Shown here: piece by piece, positions 7,421 to 16,300 of the stretch
How the letters are laid out: each line of letters begins with the position of its first letter
Position numbering within the stretch: the stretch's first letter is position 1
Assembly: GCA_000432735.1 (NCBI GenBank)
Contig: FR887737.1
Span: 1-46,749, forward strand
Direction of reading: 5' to 3'
Length of the DNA: 46,749 bases
Source: Bacteroides sp. CAG:443
GTDB taxonomy: Bacteria; Bacteroidota; Bacteroidia; Bacteroidales; Bacteroidaceae
Notes under the pieces: generated by a model
What the model saw: only the letters and a program-made list of their open reading frames with translations
Told to the model about the DNA's origin: nothing
Database searches by the model: none
Position numbers and translations under genes: made by a program

Positions 7421-8717
7421 ATTCTTATTTATCTTTCTATTACTCGGCAGCAGCGCCGGCTGCCTGGCTTCTCCGGCAGATTCCTTGTACCTGACCATCG
7501 ACGAGCTTTTCCGGTTGGGTACGGAAAACAGTCTGAAGATTCAAGCAGATCTGATGAAAGAATCTATCGCTCACGAACAGAGCCAGACAGCCCGTACTTC
7601 ACGGCTTCCCGACTTACAAATCGGGTTAAAGGGAGGAGTCGTGGGGCAGCCGATTGTGTTTCAGCGCGGTCTGTCGTCGCCCACTTATCCTGATACTCCC
7701 GACTGGATGCAAAACTATGCAGTCGACTTTACACAGCCTTTATACCAAGGAGGCAAAATACATTACTCCATCCGTAAAGCCGACTTACAAAAGAGCGTGG
7801 CTTCCTTGCAGACTGCTACCGACCGCGCGGATGTGAAACTCAGCCTGCTGGAACAATACATGAGTCTGTTCAGCCTGTATCGCCAGCACGATGTTCTCAC
7901 CCGAAACATCGAAGAATCGGAACGGCGCCTGAAAGATATCCGCCAGATGAAAAAGGAAGGCCTGATTACGAACAACGATGTGTTGCGCAGTGAAATGCAA
8001 CTTACCAACGACCGCCTTTCGCTAACAGAAACAGAGAACAGTATTATACTGGTATCCCAGCAACTGAATATCCTGCTTGGCATTGATGAAAACCGTTTGT
8101 TGCTACCCGACACAACCCTGCTTTATCGGGCAGTAGCCCTCGAGCAATACGACGATTATGTAGCGCAAGCCTGCATGAACGACCCTGCCATCCGGTTACT
8201 CCGGGAACAAACAGAAGTAGCCCGTAACGATGTCCGCCTGGCAAAGGCCGCCAATCTGCCGAACGTCTCGCTCTACGCATCGAATACCCTGGCACGGCCT
8301 ATCTCCAGAACGATGGTCGATATGTACAACAATAACTGGAACATCGGATTGTCGGTATCTTACCCGCTTTCGTCGCTTTACAAGAACAATCACAAAATTA
8401 AGGAGAGCAAACTGGCTGTCACGCTCAGTCAGAATACGGAAGAACAGAAGATACAACAAATCAAAGTCAACGTACGTACGGCCTATCTCCGCCACCGTGA
8501 AGCCTTGCAACAAGTAGAAGCCTTGAAACTTTCAGTCAAACAGGCACAAGAAAACTACCGGATCATGCAAAACCGATACCTGAGCCAGCTAGCCATATTG
8601 ACCGATTTGCTGGATGCCAATTCGGTTCGCCTGAATGCGGAGCTTCAACTTACCTCAGCCCGGACACGAGTAATTTACACTTACTATCAGCTGGAACGCG
8701 CATGCGGACGACTTTAA
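7401..8717 (+). CDS. TolC-family outer-membrane efflux protein
   Basis: Forms the outer-membrane channel of a tripartite pump. The 438-residue precursor begins with a signal peptide (YSKISKFLFIFLLLGSSAGC) and has the two Glu/Gln-rich helical repeats of the OEP family, about 40-225 and 245-435. Typical segments are LTIDELFRLGTENSLKIQAD and the closing helix RVIYTYYQLERACGRL. A cysteine at the end of the hydrophobic segment makes a lipoprotein possible, but the lipobox is poor. The start codon lies inside the marR 3' end, implying translational coupling. The EmrA-like gene follows after 25 bases. Confidence 0.93.
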   Translation: MYSKISKFLFIFLLLGSSAGCLASPADSLYLTIDELFRLGTENSLKIQADLMKESIAHEQSQTARTSRLPDLQIGLKGGVVGQPIVFQRGLSSPTYPDTPDWMQNYAVDFTQPLYQGGKIHYSIRKADLQKSVASLQTATDRADVKLSLLEQYMSLFSLYRQHDVLTRNIEESERRLKDIRQMKKEGLITNNDVLRSEMQLTNDRLSLTETENSIILVSQQLNILLGIDENRLLLPDTTLLYRAVALEQYDDYVAQACMNDPAIRLLREQTEVARNDVRLAKAANLPNVSLYASNTLARPISRTMVDMYNNNWNIGLSVSYPLSSLYKNNHKIKESKLAVTLSQNTEEQKIQQIKVNVRTAYLRHREALQQVEALKLSVKQAQENYRIMQNRYLSQLAILTDLLDANSVRLNAELQLTSARTRVIYTYYQLERACGRL

Positions 8718-8742
8718 AACATTAACTTAACCTCAACTTTTT

Positions 8743-9810
8743 ATGTCGGAACTAAAAGTAAAACAGCAAAAACTCAAAAAGCTACGAGTTCGCAACATCA
8801 TACTAAACCTCATTTGCATTGCGCTGGCCGGCTCCGGATTATGGTGGACTGCCAACTACTTCTGGCGCTACTTCAACTATGAAGTTACAAACGATGCTTT
8901 TGTCGATCAATATGTTATCCCGCTGAATATCCGCGCCACAGGATATATCAAAGAAGTGCGTTTTACGGAACATCAATTTGTACATCAAGGAGATACATTG
9001 CTGGTACTCGATAATCGCGAATATCAGATAAGAGTGAAAGAGGCCGAAGCTGCCTTGCTGGATGCCGAGGGTTCAAAAGATGCGCTTCATTCGGGGATTG
9101 AAACCTCACACACCAACATTGCCGTGCAGGAAGCCAACATTGCCGAAGCCAAAGCCAAGTTGTGGCAACTGGAACAAGACTATCATCGTTTTGAGCGACT
9201 ATTGAAAGAAGAATCCGTTCCCGAACAGCAATACGAACAAGCCAAAGCAGCCTATGATGCGGCTCAGGCACGTTATCAGGCACTGCTCGAGCAGAAACGT
9301 GTGGCTCTCTCGCAGTATAAGGAGGCCAGCAAGAAAAATACCAGCGCCGAAGCAGCCATTCTGCGCAAAGAAGCCGATCTGGATCTGGCACGCCTCAACC
9401 TGTCGTATACCGTAGTCACAGCTCCTTACGACGGGTATATGGGACGCCGTACTCTGGAACCCGGACAATTTGTACAAGCCGGTCAGACCATTTCCTACCT
9501 GGTCCGTAGCAAAGACAAATGGATTACCGCCAACTACAAGGAAACACAAATCGTAAATATCTACATCGGACAGCCGGTCCGCATCAAGGTAGATGCCCTG
9601 CCCGGAAAAGTCTTTAACGGAAAAGTTACCGCTATTTCCGAAGCAACCGGCTCCAAATACTCTCTGGTACCGACCGACAACTCGGCAGGAAATTTTGTAA
9701 AGGTACAACAACGTATCCCTGTCCGTATTGACATCATAGACATTAGTGAAGAAGACGCACAGCACTTGCGCGCCGGAATGATGGTAGAAACAGAAGCCCT
9801 ACGCAAATGA
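8743..9810 (+). CDS. HlyD/EmrA-family periplasmic adaptor subunit
   Basis: Links the inner-membrane exporter to the outer-membrane channel. The 355-residue product has one N-terminal membrane anchor (about 17-40, NIILNLICIALAGSGLWW), a split biotinyl-lipoyl domain (FVDQYVIPLNIRATGYIKEV early, VTAPYDGYMGRRTLEPGQFV late) and an Ala/Gln/Glu-rich coiled-coil hairpin between them (about 95-215). This matches EmrA/HlyD adaptors used with MFS exporters. Its stop overlaps the next start as ATGA, showing tight operon coupling. Confidence 0.93.
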   Translation: MSELKVKQQKLKKLRVRNIILNLICIALAGSGLWWTANYFWRYFNYEVTNDAFVDQYVIPLNIRATGYIKEVRFTEHQFVHQGDTLLVLDNREYQIRVKEAEAALLDAEGSKDALHSGIETSHTNIAVQEANIAEAKAKLWQLEQDYHRFERLLKEESVPEQQYEQAKAAYDAAQARYQALLEQKRVALSQYKEASKKNTSAEAAILRKEADLDLARLNLSYTVVTAPYDGYMGRRTLEPGQFVQAGQTISYLVRSKDKWITANYKETQIVNIYIGQPVRIKVDALPGKVFNGKVTAISEATGSKYSLVPTDNSAGNFVKVQQRIPVRIDIIDISEEDAQHLRAGMMVETEALRK

Positions 9811-11411
9811 TCAACATGAGAGAACTGGGACTTCCCGTACGGAAATGGGTTCCCAACTGGCTGGCACTGACAAGTGTCTTTATCATCATTCTTCCGGTAA
9901 CCATGCTCAACGGCTCGTATACCGGCAGTATGCTGGAAGTTTCGAACACGTTAGGTACCAACACAGAAGATATTACCATGGGATATTATGCTGCTTCGGT
10001 AGGTATGGCCATCGCCTATCCCATCGTACCCAAAGTGCTGGCTGCCTTTTCCACCAAGTTCTTGTTGCTGGCAGACCTGTCCTTGCAGATCATACTCAGT
10101 TGGATATGCGCCCGCTCGCAAAGCGCCGACATCCTGATTGTCGCCAGCTTTGCCATCGGTTTTCTGAAGGGGTTTCTCATGCTCTGGTTCATTCGTCACG
10201 CACAGAAAATATTCAGTCCGAAGAACGTCCGCAGCGAATTTTATTCTTATTTCTACCCACTGGTATACGGAGGGGGACAGCTCTCCATGGTACTCACCGC
10301 AGAACTTGCCTACCACTACGACTGGAAGTATATGTACTACTTCATGATGGTTTTGCTATTGCTCGCCATCCTGATCATTATCATCTGTTACCGCCACGAC
10401 CAGCCCATGAAGAAGATTCCGATAGAAGAGCTCCACCTGCGGGAAATGTTTGTCATCGCCATCGGACTGCTGATGCTGATGTACGTTGCCAACTACGGTA
10501 AAATGCTCGACTGGATGTCGTCTTACAAGATATGCGCCTATATCGTTATAGCTCCCATCCTGATTGCCTTCTTTGTCTGGATGCAGTATCATTCTCAGAC
10601 TCCGTACGTCAATCTGGCACCCTTATACCAGCCAAAGGCTATTGTGGGCTACTTCTACATGATGCTTATCATGTTTTTCAGTACCTCGACTACCCTGCTG
10701 ACAAACTACATGACCTCCATTCTCAAGGTCGATACCACCCACTCCTACGTACTTTATATCTGGCTCATACCCGGCTATCTGTTAGGAGCCTTCATTTGTT
10801 TCTGGTGGTTCAGGTGGCAACGCTGGCGTTTCCGTTTCTTCATAGCCGGAGGCATGGCATGCTTTGCCGCATTCTTCGGTATCCTGTACTTCGGCATATC
10901 GCCCGAAAGTACATACGAAATGCTTTACTTTCCCATTTTCCTGCGCGGACTTGGCATGCTTTCCCTGATTATCGCCTTTGCATTGTTTGCTGTAGAAGAC
11001 CTGAATCCGAAGTTTCTGCTTTCGAACGCGTTTTTCCTCATCACCTTCCGTTCGGTACTGGCTCCTATCATTGCTACTTCCTTTTACAGCAATACCCTGT
11101 ACCGGCTGGAACAAAAATACATGCACTCGCTGTCCGAAACCATCACCATGGCCGATCCGCTTGCTGCCTCGAAGTTCTCCCAGTCAGTCACGAGCGGTCT
11201 GGTCCAAGGACATGGGTATGCAGAAGCTACTCAAATGGCGACGACTTCCCTTTATAATACCCTCCAGCAACAAAGTCTGCTGCTGGCATTAAAAGAGATA
11301 TTGGGATGGCTGTTCATCGTAACGCTGGTTATCGCCATTATTTCACGTTTCATTCCCTTCCATAAAACAATTAAAGTTACCTTTGCCAAGACCGGCGACG
11401 ATATGGTATAA
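9807..11411 (+). CDS. MFS drug exporter, DHA2/EmrB-like
   Basis: A 534-residue polytopic inner-membrane protein with about 14 hydrophobic segments, the count expected of the DHA2 (14-TMS) drug:H+ antiporter family. Together with the upstream EmrA-like adaptor and TolC-like channel it would export hydrophobic compounds directly out of the cell. It is divergent in sequence from E. coli EmrB; I identify it from topology, length and context more than from a single motif. A terminator 80 bases after its stop ends the operon. Substrate unknown. Confidence 0.85.
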   Translation: MINMRELGLPVRKWVPNWLALTSVFIIILPVTMLNGSYTGSMLEVSNTLGTNTEDITMGYYAASVGMAIAYPIVPKVLAAFSTKFLLLADLSLQIILSWICARSQSADILIVASFAIGFLKGFLMLWFIRHAQKIFSPKNVRSEFYSYFYPLVYGGGQLSMVLTAELAYHYDWKYMYYFMMVLLLLAILIIIICYRHDQPMKKIPIEELHLREMFVIAIGLLMLMYVANYGKMLDWMSSYKICAYIVIAPILIAFFVWMQYHSQTPYVNLAPLYQPKAIVGYFYMMLIMFFSTSTTLLTNYMTSILKVDTTHSYVLYIWLIPGYLLGAFICFWWFRWQRWRFRFFIAGGMACFAAFFGILYFGISPESTYEMLYFPIFLRGLGMLSLIIAFALFAVEDLNPKFLLSNAFFLITFRSVLAPIIATSFYSNTLYRLEQKYMHSLSETITMADPLAASKFSQSVTSGLVQGHGYAEATQMATTSLYNTLQQQSLLLALKEILGWLFIVTLVIAIISRFIPFHKTIKVTFAKTGDDMV

Positions 11412-11490
11412 CAATCGTCAACCTGATGACTGCTGTATCATAATCGTAACAAAGGTGAATCATATCGGATAATGATCATAAAGTTATAAC

Positions 11491-11526
11491 AAATAAGGCT
11501 GCCTCGTGAGACAGCCTTATTCTTTA
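11491..11526. terminator. Bidirectional terminator between the efflux operon and the peptidase
   Basis: A 14-bp stem with one mismatch (left arm AATAAGGCTGCCTC, right arm GAGACAGCCTTATT) is capped by the GNRA tetraloop GTGA. It lies between two converging genes, with short T runs on the plus side. Confidence 0.8.
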
Positions 11527-11530
11527 CACT

Positions 11531-12715
11531 TTATTTAATTCCCAATTTCTTTTTCAACTCCTTAGGAAGTCCATCCTTGTGCATCATTACATAAATGGTC
11601 TTGGCACGCACATAACTTTCCGACATATTCAGGTACCCCCCAAACTTATTGCTGTCGGCAGCCCAAGAGTTTTTCGTAATATAATACTTCGTACCGTTCT
11701 GGTCCTTGGCAATGCCGGTAAGATGCATCAAGTGGTCATCGGTCGTTGCAAACGATTCATATCCCTGCTGACGGATTTCCGGTGTCACGTTCACTTCAGG
11801 GTAAGGATGCTTGAACTGGAAAACCTCAGCCAGACGGTCACGTTTCGTCATTTGTCCCCAGCGAGCACGGTCGCTGTCCTTATACTCGTCTACATCGTCC
11901 ACTTCCGGATTGATGGCCACTCCGTTCGAGAAAGAAAAGCCCCGTTCGCTCACGTCACCGTCCCAGCACACCGTGTAACCGGTAGTCAGTGCATGATCGG
12001 TAGCCTCTATCAGTTCATCCAGCGGCAAGTTATACATACGGTCGTGCTCCCAGTTGTCGGGAATCTCCACCTCAAACGGTTTGTAATACGGCTTGTGCGT
12101 AAAGCTGGTCAGCATGACATAGTCGTCCGTGCAGATACCCAGACTTTCGGCAAAGCTCTTCGGAGTATATTCCTTTCCTTTATAAGTAAACTTTTCGGGC
12201 AGTTTTCCCATATAAATATCGAACAAACTGTTCATCAGCTGCTCGTACTGAGGAGAACACTTCTTCATGTCAATCGCCTGCTTGGCAATAGCCGTCATAT
12301 AATCCACCAGTTCCGTATGATTATGAAACTTCGAATCGTAGTTGATGCCCGTATAAACCTCTTCCGGCACGATACCTACCTGATTGAAAGCAGTAATCCA
12401 ACTTGTCGTAATACTGCCTTGTCCGATATTCCCCTTTCCTTGACGCAGGAAATTATCCTTCAGCTGATTCATGTATTTCTGGCGTACGATAAACATTTCC
12501 GAAAGGTCGTATTCCCCCTTTCCCTGACGCAACAGTTCAGCTTCCACAAAAGAAGTCGTAGCAAAGCACCAGCACGTACCGCTGGATGCCTGATCCTTTA
12601 CGGGAGTGACTTTCTGGTTTACGACTGTTTCAAACTTATATCCTTCATCGGTTTGCGCCCACAGCGAGGACGAAGCCAGCAACAAAGCTGCCAGTGTGTA
12701 ATGTATTGGTTTCAT
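11531..12715 (-). CDS. Exported C1-family peptidase (bleomycin hydrolase/aminopeptidase C-like)
   Basis: A papain-fold cysteine peptidase of 394 residues. The signal peptide MKPIHYTLAALLLASSSLWA (cleavage near residue 20) places it in the periplasm or beyond, unlike the cytosolic PepC and bleomycin hydrolases it resembles. The catalytic set is visible: oxyanion Q42, nucleophile C48 (SGTCWCFA), H328 (DDHLMHLTG) and N349 (KNSW). Long insertions between C and H fit the C1B subfamily. It is monocistronic between a terminator and its own promoter. Aminopeptidase activity is inferred. Confidence 0.9.
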   Translation of the reverse strand: MKPIHYTLAALLLASSSLWAQTDEGYKFETVVNQKVTPVKDQASSGTCWCFATTSFVEAELLRQGKGEYDLSEMFIVRQKYMNQLKDNFLRQGKGNIGQGSITTSWITAFNQVGIVPEEVYTGINYDSKFHNHTELVDYMTAIAKQAIDMKKCSPQYEQLMNSLFDIYMGKLPEKFTYKGKEYTPKSFAESLGICTDDYVMLTSFTHKPYYKPFEVEIPDNWEHDRMYNLPLDELIEATDHALTTGYTVCWDGDVSERGFSFSNGVAINPEVDDVDEYKDSDRARWGQMTKRDRLAEVFQFKHPYPEVNVTPEIRQQGYESFATTDDHLMHLTGIAKDQNGTKYYITKNSWAADSNKFGGYLNMSESYVRAKTIYVMMHKDGLPKELKKKLGIK

Positions 12716-12747
12716 CTATCTGTTTTTATTTAATAAGTTTACAGCCT

Positions 12748-12755
12748 CAAAAGTA
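12748..12755 (-). promoter_or_regulatory. Predicted -7 element of the C1 peptidase gene
   Basis: The minus strand reads TACTTTTG, a match to TAnnTTTG, 33 bases upstream of the peptidase start. No clear -33 box. Confidence 0.45.
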
Positions 12756-12957
12756 ATCAAAAAATATGTCTGCTACGATAAATGCAACCTATATTCTGCC
12801 TTTTCCTTCCCTTTTTCCAGTTACAAGCCACCCAAATTTGTTAATAAGAATTAAACAGAAAATATTTTCCATCGGAAATTTTATTCAAAAAGAATTAATT
12901 ATTTTCTTTGCAAAAAGTTTCCAAAAGAAAATAATAACGACAAAAAAGAATATACAC

Positions 12958-15396
12958 ATGAAGTACATCATCATTGGAGGAGTAGCCGGAGGAGCGACCG
13001 CAGCCGCACGTATCCGCCGCAACACAGAGAAAGCCGAAATCATTTTATTCGAAAAAGGTGAATACATCTCGTACGCCAATTGTGGCCTGCCCTATTATAT
13101 AGGCGGAGTCATCGAAGACCGTGAACGCCTCTTCGTACAGACTCCCGAATCATTCGGAAAACGTTTCAACATCGATATACGTACCCGTTCGGAAGTAACG
13201 GCCATCGACGTGAAGAAGAAGGAAGTAACCGTTCGTTCTTCCGGAAAGACCTATACCGAATCGTACGACAAACTGCTGCTCTCGCCGGGTGCCTCTCCCG
13301 TACGTCCGCCTCTGCCTGGCATTGATACCGAAGGCATCTTCACCCTGAGAAATGTAAACGATACCGACCGCATCAAGAGTTACATGCAGCAGAAAGCAGT
13401 GAAACGCGCTGTCATCGTAGGCGGCGGCTTCATCGGTCTGGAAATGGCGGAGAACCTTCACCACAGCGGCATTGAAGTTTCGGTAGTAGAAATGGCTAAT
13501 CAGGTAATGGGACCTATCGATTACTCGATGGCATCTCTGGTTCACGAGCACCTGCAACAGAAAGGTGTCCGGCTGTATCTGGAACAGGCCGTTGAATCGT
13601 TCGAAAAAACAGCCGAAGGTATCAGCGTCCACTTCAAGTCGGGCATCCAAGTGAATGCCGAAATGGTATTGCTCTCTATCGGTGTACGGGCCGAAACTCG
13701 TCTGGCAACCGAAGCCGGACTGAAGCTCGGGGAAATGCGTGGCATTTATGTAAACGAATACTTGCAGACATCCGATGAATCGGTCTATGCCGTAGGCGAT
13801 GCGATAGAATTTCCGCATCCCATCACACACAAGCCGTGGTTGAACTTCCTCGCCGGACCGGCCAACCGTCAGGCTCGTATCGTGGCAGACAACATGGTAT
13901 TCGGCAATAAGATCAAATACGAAGGTTCTATCGGCACAGCCATCGCCAAAGTATTCGATTTGACTGTAGCCTCAACCGGACTTCCTGCCAAGCGACTGAA
14001 GCAAATGGATATACCTTATCTGTCGGCTACTATCCATTCCAACTCACACGCCGGTTATTATCCGGGTGCCTCGATGCTGGATATAAAAATCACCTTCTCT
14101 CCTACCGACGGCAAGTTGTACGGAGCACAGATTGTAGGCTACGACGGAGTGGACAAACGTATCGACGAATATGCGCTGACCATCAAACGAAACGGAACGG
14201 TATACGACCTGACAGAACTGGAACATGCCTATGCACCTCCTTTCTCGTCGGCAAAAGATCCTGTAGCCTTGTCGGGTTATGTAGCAGGCAACATCCTGAG
14301 CGGCAAAATGACCCCGCTGTACTGGCGTGAACTCCAGCAAGCCGACTTGAAAAAGGTAACGCTGGTAGACGTTCGTACTGCCGACGAATACAGCTTAGGA
14401 AAGATTCCAGGAGCCATCAACGTACCACTCGACGAGTTGCGTGAACGCATGAACGAAATCCCGTCCGACAAGCCTGTCTTTGTTTACTGCGGTGTAGGAC
14501 TGCGAGGATACTTAGCATCCTGCATCCTGAAAGACAACGGTTATCAGGATGTGCGCAACCTGATTGGAGGTATCAAGACCTACAAGGCTGCCACCACCCC
14601 TGTCTGCCTGCCGGAACAGCCGTCGTCTTCCTGCCAGCCCACTACCTCCTGCTGCCAGCCGGCTACGGAAAAGGTCATAAAAGTAGATGCCTGCGGCATT
14701 CAGTGTCCTGGTCCCATCATGAAGCTGAAGAAGACCATGGAAACCCTGAATCCGGGCGAACGCCTCGAGATACGGGCAACCGATGCAGGTTTCCCGCGCG
14801 ATGCCGAGGCATGGTGCAAAAGTACCGGCAATCGTTTTCTGGAGAAATCGGCGGCAAACGGTACGTATCGGGTAGTGATTGAAAAAGCATCTGCCTGCGA
14901 AAAGGCTGTCAGAGAAATCAATACGGAAGCTGGAAAAACTTTCATTCTGTTCAGCGATGACCTTGACAAAACTTTAGCTACCTTTGTGCTGGCTAACGGA
15001 GCTGCTGCTACGGGAAAGAAAGTAACGATATTCTTTACGTTCTGGGGACTGAATGCCATCAAGAAGGTACACAAACCGCAAGTGAAGAAAGATATTTTCG
15101 GAAAGATGTTCGGCATGATGCTTCCTTCCAGTTCACTGAAGTTGAAACTGTCGAAGATGAACATGGGCGGTATCGGAACACGTATGATGCGCTACATCAT
15201 GCAGCGCAAGGGTATTGATTCACTTGAATCACTCCGCCAGCAGGCTATCGACAATGGAGTAGAATTCATAGCCTGCCAGATGTCGATGGATGTCATGGGC
15301 GTTAGCAAAGAAGAATTGCTAGATAATGTGACCATAGGAGGTGTGGCTACTTACATGGAGCGCGCAGAACAGGCTAATGTAAACTTGTTTATTTAA
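12958..15396 (+). CDS. CoA-disulfide reductase-like flavoprotein fused to rhodanese, TusA and DsrE-like domains
   Basis: An 812-residue cytoplasmic multidomain protein. Residues 1-450 are a FAD/NAD(P)H pyridine-nucleotide disulfide oxidoreductase: dinucleotide sites IIIGGVAGG and AVIVGGGFIGLEMAE, redox-active C42 in YANCGLPYY. Residues about 462-545 are a rhodanese domain with C511 in the active loop (YCGVGLRG). A Cys/Ser/Pro linker (550-570) precedes a TusA/SirA domain (575-642) with C583 in CPGP. A DsrE/DsrF-like domain (658-812) carries C773. The start is the ATG before KYIIIGGVAGG; the frame stays open upstream to 12766, but that part does not resemble the family. It probably reduces CoA or protein persulfides and relays sulfur. 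A MarR-type gene follows after 3 bases. Confidence 0.92.
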   Translation: MKYIIIGGVAGGATAAARIRRNTEKAEIILFEKGEYISYANCGLPYYIGGVIEDRERLFVQTPESFGKRFNIDIRTRSEVTAIDVKKKEVTVRSSGKTYTESYDKLLLSPGASPVRPPLPGIDTEGIFTLRNVNDTDRIKSYMQQKAVKRAVIVGGGFIGLEMAENLHHSGIEVSVVEMANQVMGPIDYSMASLVHEHLQQKGVRLYLEQAVESFEKTAEGISVHFKSGIQVNAEMVLLSIGVRAETRLATEAGLKLGEMRGIYVNEYLQTSDESVYAVGDAIEFPHPITHKPWLNFLAGPANRQARIVADNMVFGNKIKYEGSIGTAIAKVFDLTVASTGLPAKRLKQMDIPYLSATIHSNSHAGYYPGASMLDIKITFSPTDGKLYGAQIVGYDGVDKRIDEYALTIKRNGTVYDLTELEHAYAPPFSSAKDPVALSGYVAGNILSGKMTPLYWRELQQADLKKVTLVDVRTADEYSLGKIPGAINVPLDELRERMNEIPSDKPVFVYCGVGLRGYLASCILKDNGYQDVRNLIGGIKTYKAATTPVCLPEQPSSSCQPTTSCCQPATEKVIKVDACGIQCPGPIMKLKKTMETLNPGERLEIRATDAGFPRDAEAWCKSTGNRFLEKSAANGTYRVVIEKASACEKAVREINTEAGKTFILFSDDLDKTLATFVLANGAAATGKKVTIFFTFWGLNAIKKVHKPQVKKDIFGKMFGMMLPSSSLKLKLSKMNMGGIGTRMMRYIMQRKGIDSLESLRQQAIDNGVEFIACQMSMDVMGVSKEELLDNVTIGGVATYMERAEQANVNLFI

Positions 15397-15399
15397 CGC

Positions 15400-15774
15400 A
15401 TGGAAAAAATAAAATGTATATGTGTCATGAGAGAGCTGCTAAAGGCTCTCTCCGAACTTGAAAATCAACTGATAACGACATACGGTATTTCACTGAACGA
15501 GGCAATGGTATTGTGCAGCATCGGCAGCGAAACCGTGGCGGCAGGAACCATCGTAGAACGTACGGGCATGACTCCTTCGCACGCATCGAAGACCATCAGT
15601 CTGATTGAAAAGAAAGAAATGGTTACAAGAGATTTGGGAAAACAAGACAAGCGCCAGATGTATTTCACCCTCACCGATAAGGCAAAGGCTTGTCTGGAGG
15701 ATATCAAGCAACAGGGAATAAATGTACCCGAACTGCTACAACCGCTGTTCGACAACTACTCCGAAGCCATGTAA
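15400..15774 (+). CDS. MarR-type winged-helix regulator linked to the sulfur oxidoreductase
   Basis: A 124-residue winged-helix protein. The recognition region VERTGMTPSHASKTISLIEK and wing VTRDLGKQDKRQMYFTLTD match MarR regulators, although it is shorter than the usual ~145 residues at the N-terminus. It starts 3 bases after the oxidoreductase fusion, so the two are surely co-transcribed, and autoregulation by a thiol, persulfide or redox signal is plausible. Two cysteines near the N-terminus (KCICVM) could sense redox state; this is speculation. A terminator lies about 100 bases downstream. Confidence 0.85.
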   Translation: MEKIKCICVMRELLKALSELENQLITTYGISLNEAMVLCSIGSETVAAGTIVERTGMTPSHASKTISLIEKKEMVTRDLGKQDKRQMYFTLTDKAKACLEDIKQQGINVPELLQPLFDNYSEAM

Positions 15775-15871
15775 GCTGACACAGATTTGCTTCGGAGGAC
15801 TGTTCTTCTGACAAACAAGACCTCGACAGGCCAAACATTTATAAAACAACTGGATAAATATCCCCATAGAA

Positions 15872-15917
15872 ACAGGAACCTTTCTGCTGAAGAAGCAAAA
15901 AGGTTCCTGTTTTGTTT
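15872..15917 (+). terminator. Intrinsic terminator of the sulfur oxidoreductase-marR operon
   Basis: 12-bp arms ACAGGAACCTTT (15872-15883) and AAAGGTTCCTGT (15899-15910), with a small inner TGCT/AGCA pairing, are followed by TTTTGTTT. Confidence 0.88.
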
Positions 15918-15926
15918 CCAATAAAA

Positions 15927-15960
15927 TTTGTACAAAAGTTTTTGTTTTTTGTACAAAAAA
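15927..15960. repeat. Two TTGTACAA palindromes spaced two helical turns apart
   Basis: TTTGTACAAA (15927-15936) and TTTTTTGTACAAAAAA (15945-15960) are each perfect palindromes, with centres 21 bases apart. Spacing by two helical turns suggests a site for a pair of dimeric regulators. Which promoter it would serve is unclear. Confidence 0.5.
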
Positions 15961-16082
15961 TAAAAATACGTCGAGAGATTTTAAAAGACATGTCACGACA
16001 AGTGTCCGAAATTCTCCTCACATTCGTAGTCTATCTTCAAAATAAATTTTGAGAGTCCAGTCTTCGCGTACAGGAAAATCGC

Positions 16083-16131
16083 TACATTTGCACGCAAATC
16101 ACTTACGTGTATCGCACGTTATAAAGAAGTG
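16083..16131 (+). promoter_or_regulatory. Predicted plus-strand promoter and leader hairpin opposite tRNA-Ala
   Basis: TACATTTG (16083-16090) matches TAnnTTTG. A transcript from about 16097 would begin with a nested hairpin: CACTT/AAGTG outside and ACGTG/CACGT inside a TATCG loop (16100-16131). It would then run antisense through tRNA-Ala toward the GNAT gene at 16352. Confidence 0.4.
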
Positions 16132-16200
16132 AAAATTAGATTGGTCATGGAAAAATCCTTGTCGCCGATAGCTAAAAAGAGAGGGAAAAAAAAGGAAGTG

Positions 16201-16274
16201 TGGAGCATACAGGACTCGAACCTGCCACCTCTTGACTGCCAGTCAAACGCTCTAGCCAGATGAGCTAATGCCCC
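16201..16274 (-). tRNA. tRNA-Ala (anticodon GGC)
   Basis: The minus strand folds into a full cloverleaf. The acceptor GGGGCAT pairs with ATGCTCC, including the G3-U70 wobble that marks alanine tRNA. The D arm is GCTC/GAGC, the anticodon loop CTGGCAG gives anticodon GGC, and the T arm is GCAGG-TTCGAGT-CCTGT. The discriminator base is A, and CCA is not encoded. A TATATTTG element lies 18 bases upstream, and a T8 stretch follows downstream. Confidence 0.97.
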
Positions 16275-16292
16275 ATTGAGTGATTACGGCAA

Positions 16293-16300
16293 CAAATATA
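16293..16300 (-). promoter_or_regulatory. Predicted -7 element of tRNA-Ala
   Basis: The minus strand reads TATATTTG (TAnnTTTG), placing the start about 12 bases before the tRNA 5' end. Confidence 0.55.

Larger units (their letters stand above)
15775..16200. other. 426-base intergenic region with terminator, tandem palindromes and a plus-strand promoter
   Basis: No protein gene is visible. From left to right it holds an intrinsic terminator (15872-15917), two TTGTACAA-centred palindromes 21 bases apart (15927-15960), paired GACA/TGTC repeats (15987-16006), a TACATTTG -7 element (16083-16090) with a hairpin just downstream, and an A8 run that on the minus strand is the T8 tail of the tRNA-Ala transcript. 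Confidence 0.6.

Noticed and set aside
11579..12733. A 384-codon open frame on the plus strand opposite the C1 peptidase
   Set aside because: It is a mirror of a well-supported gene with catalytic motifs; its translation has no recognisable domain.
12766..12957. N-terminal extension of the CoA-disulfide reductase frame
   Set aside because: The extension is A/T-rich, overlaps the peptidase promoter region and does not resemble the family; the Rossmann motif starts right after the ATG at 12958.
14640..14670. Cys/Pro/Ser repeats in the oxidoreductase linker looked like a tandem repeat
   Set aside because: Only two imperfect units; best read as an interdomain linker.
16141..16260. A short plus-strand frame (MEKSLSPIAKKRGKKKEVW...) starting at 16147
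   Set aside because: It runs into the antisense of tRNA-Ala and its codons mirror the tRNA; no family resemblance.
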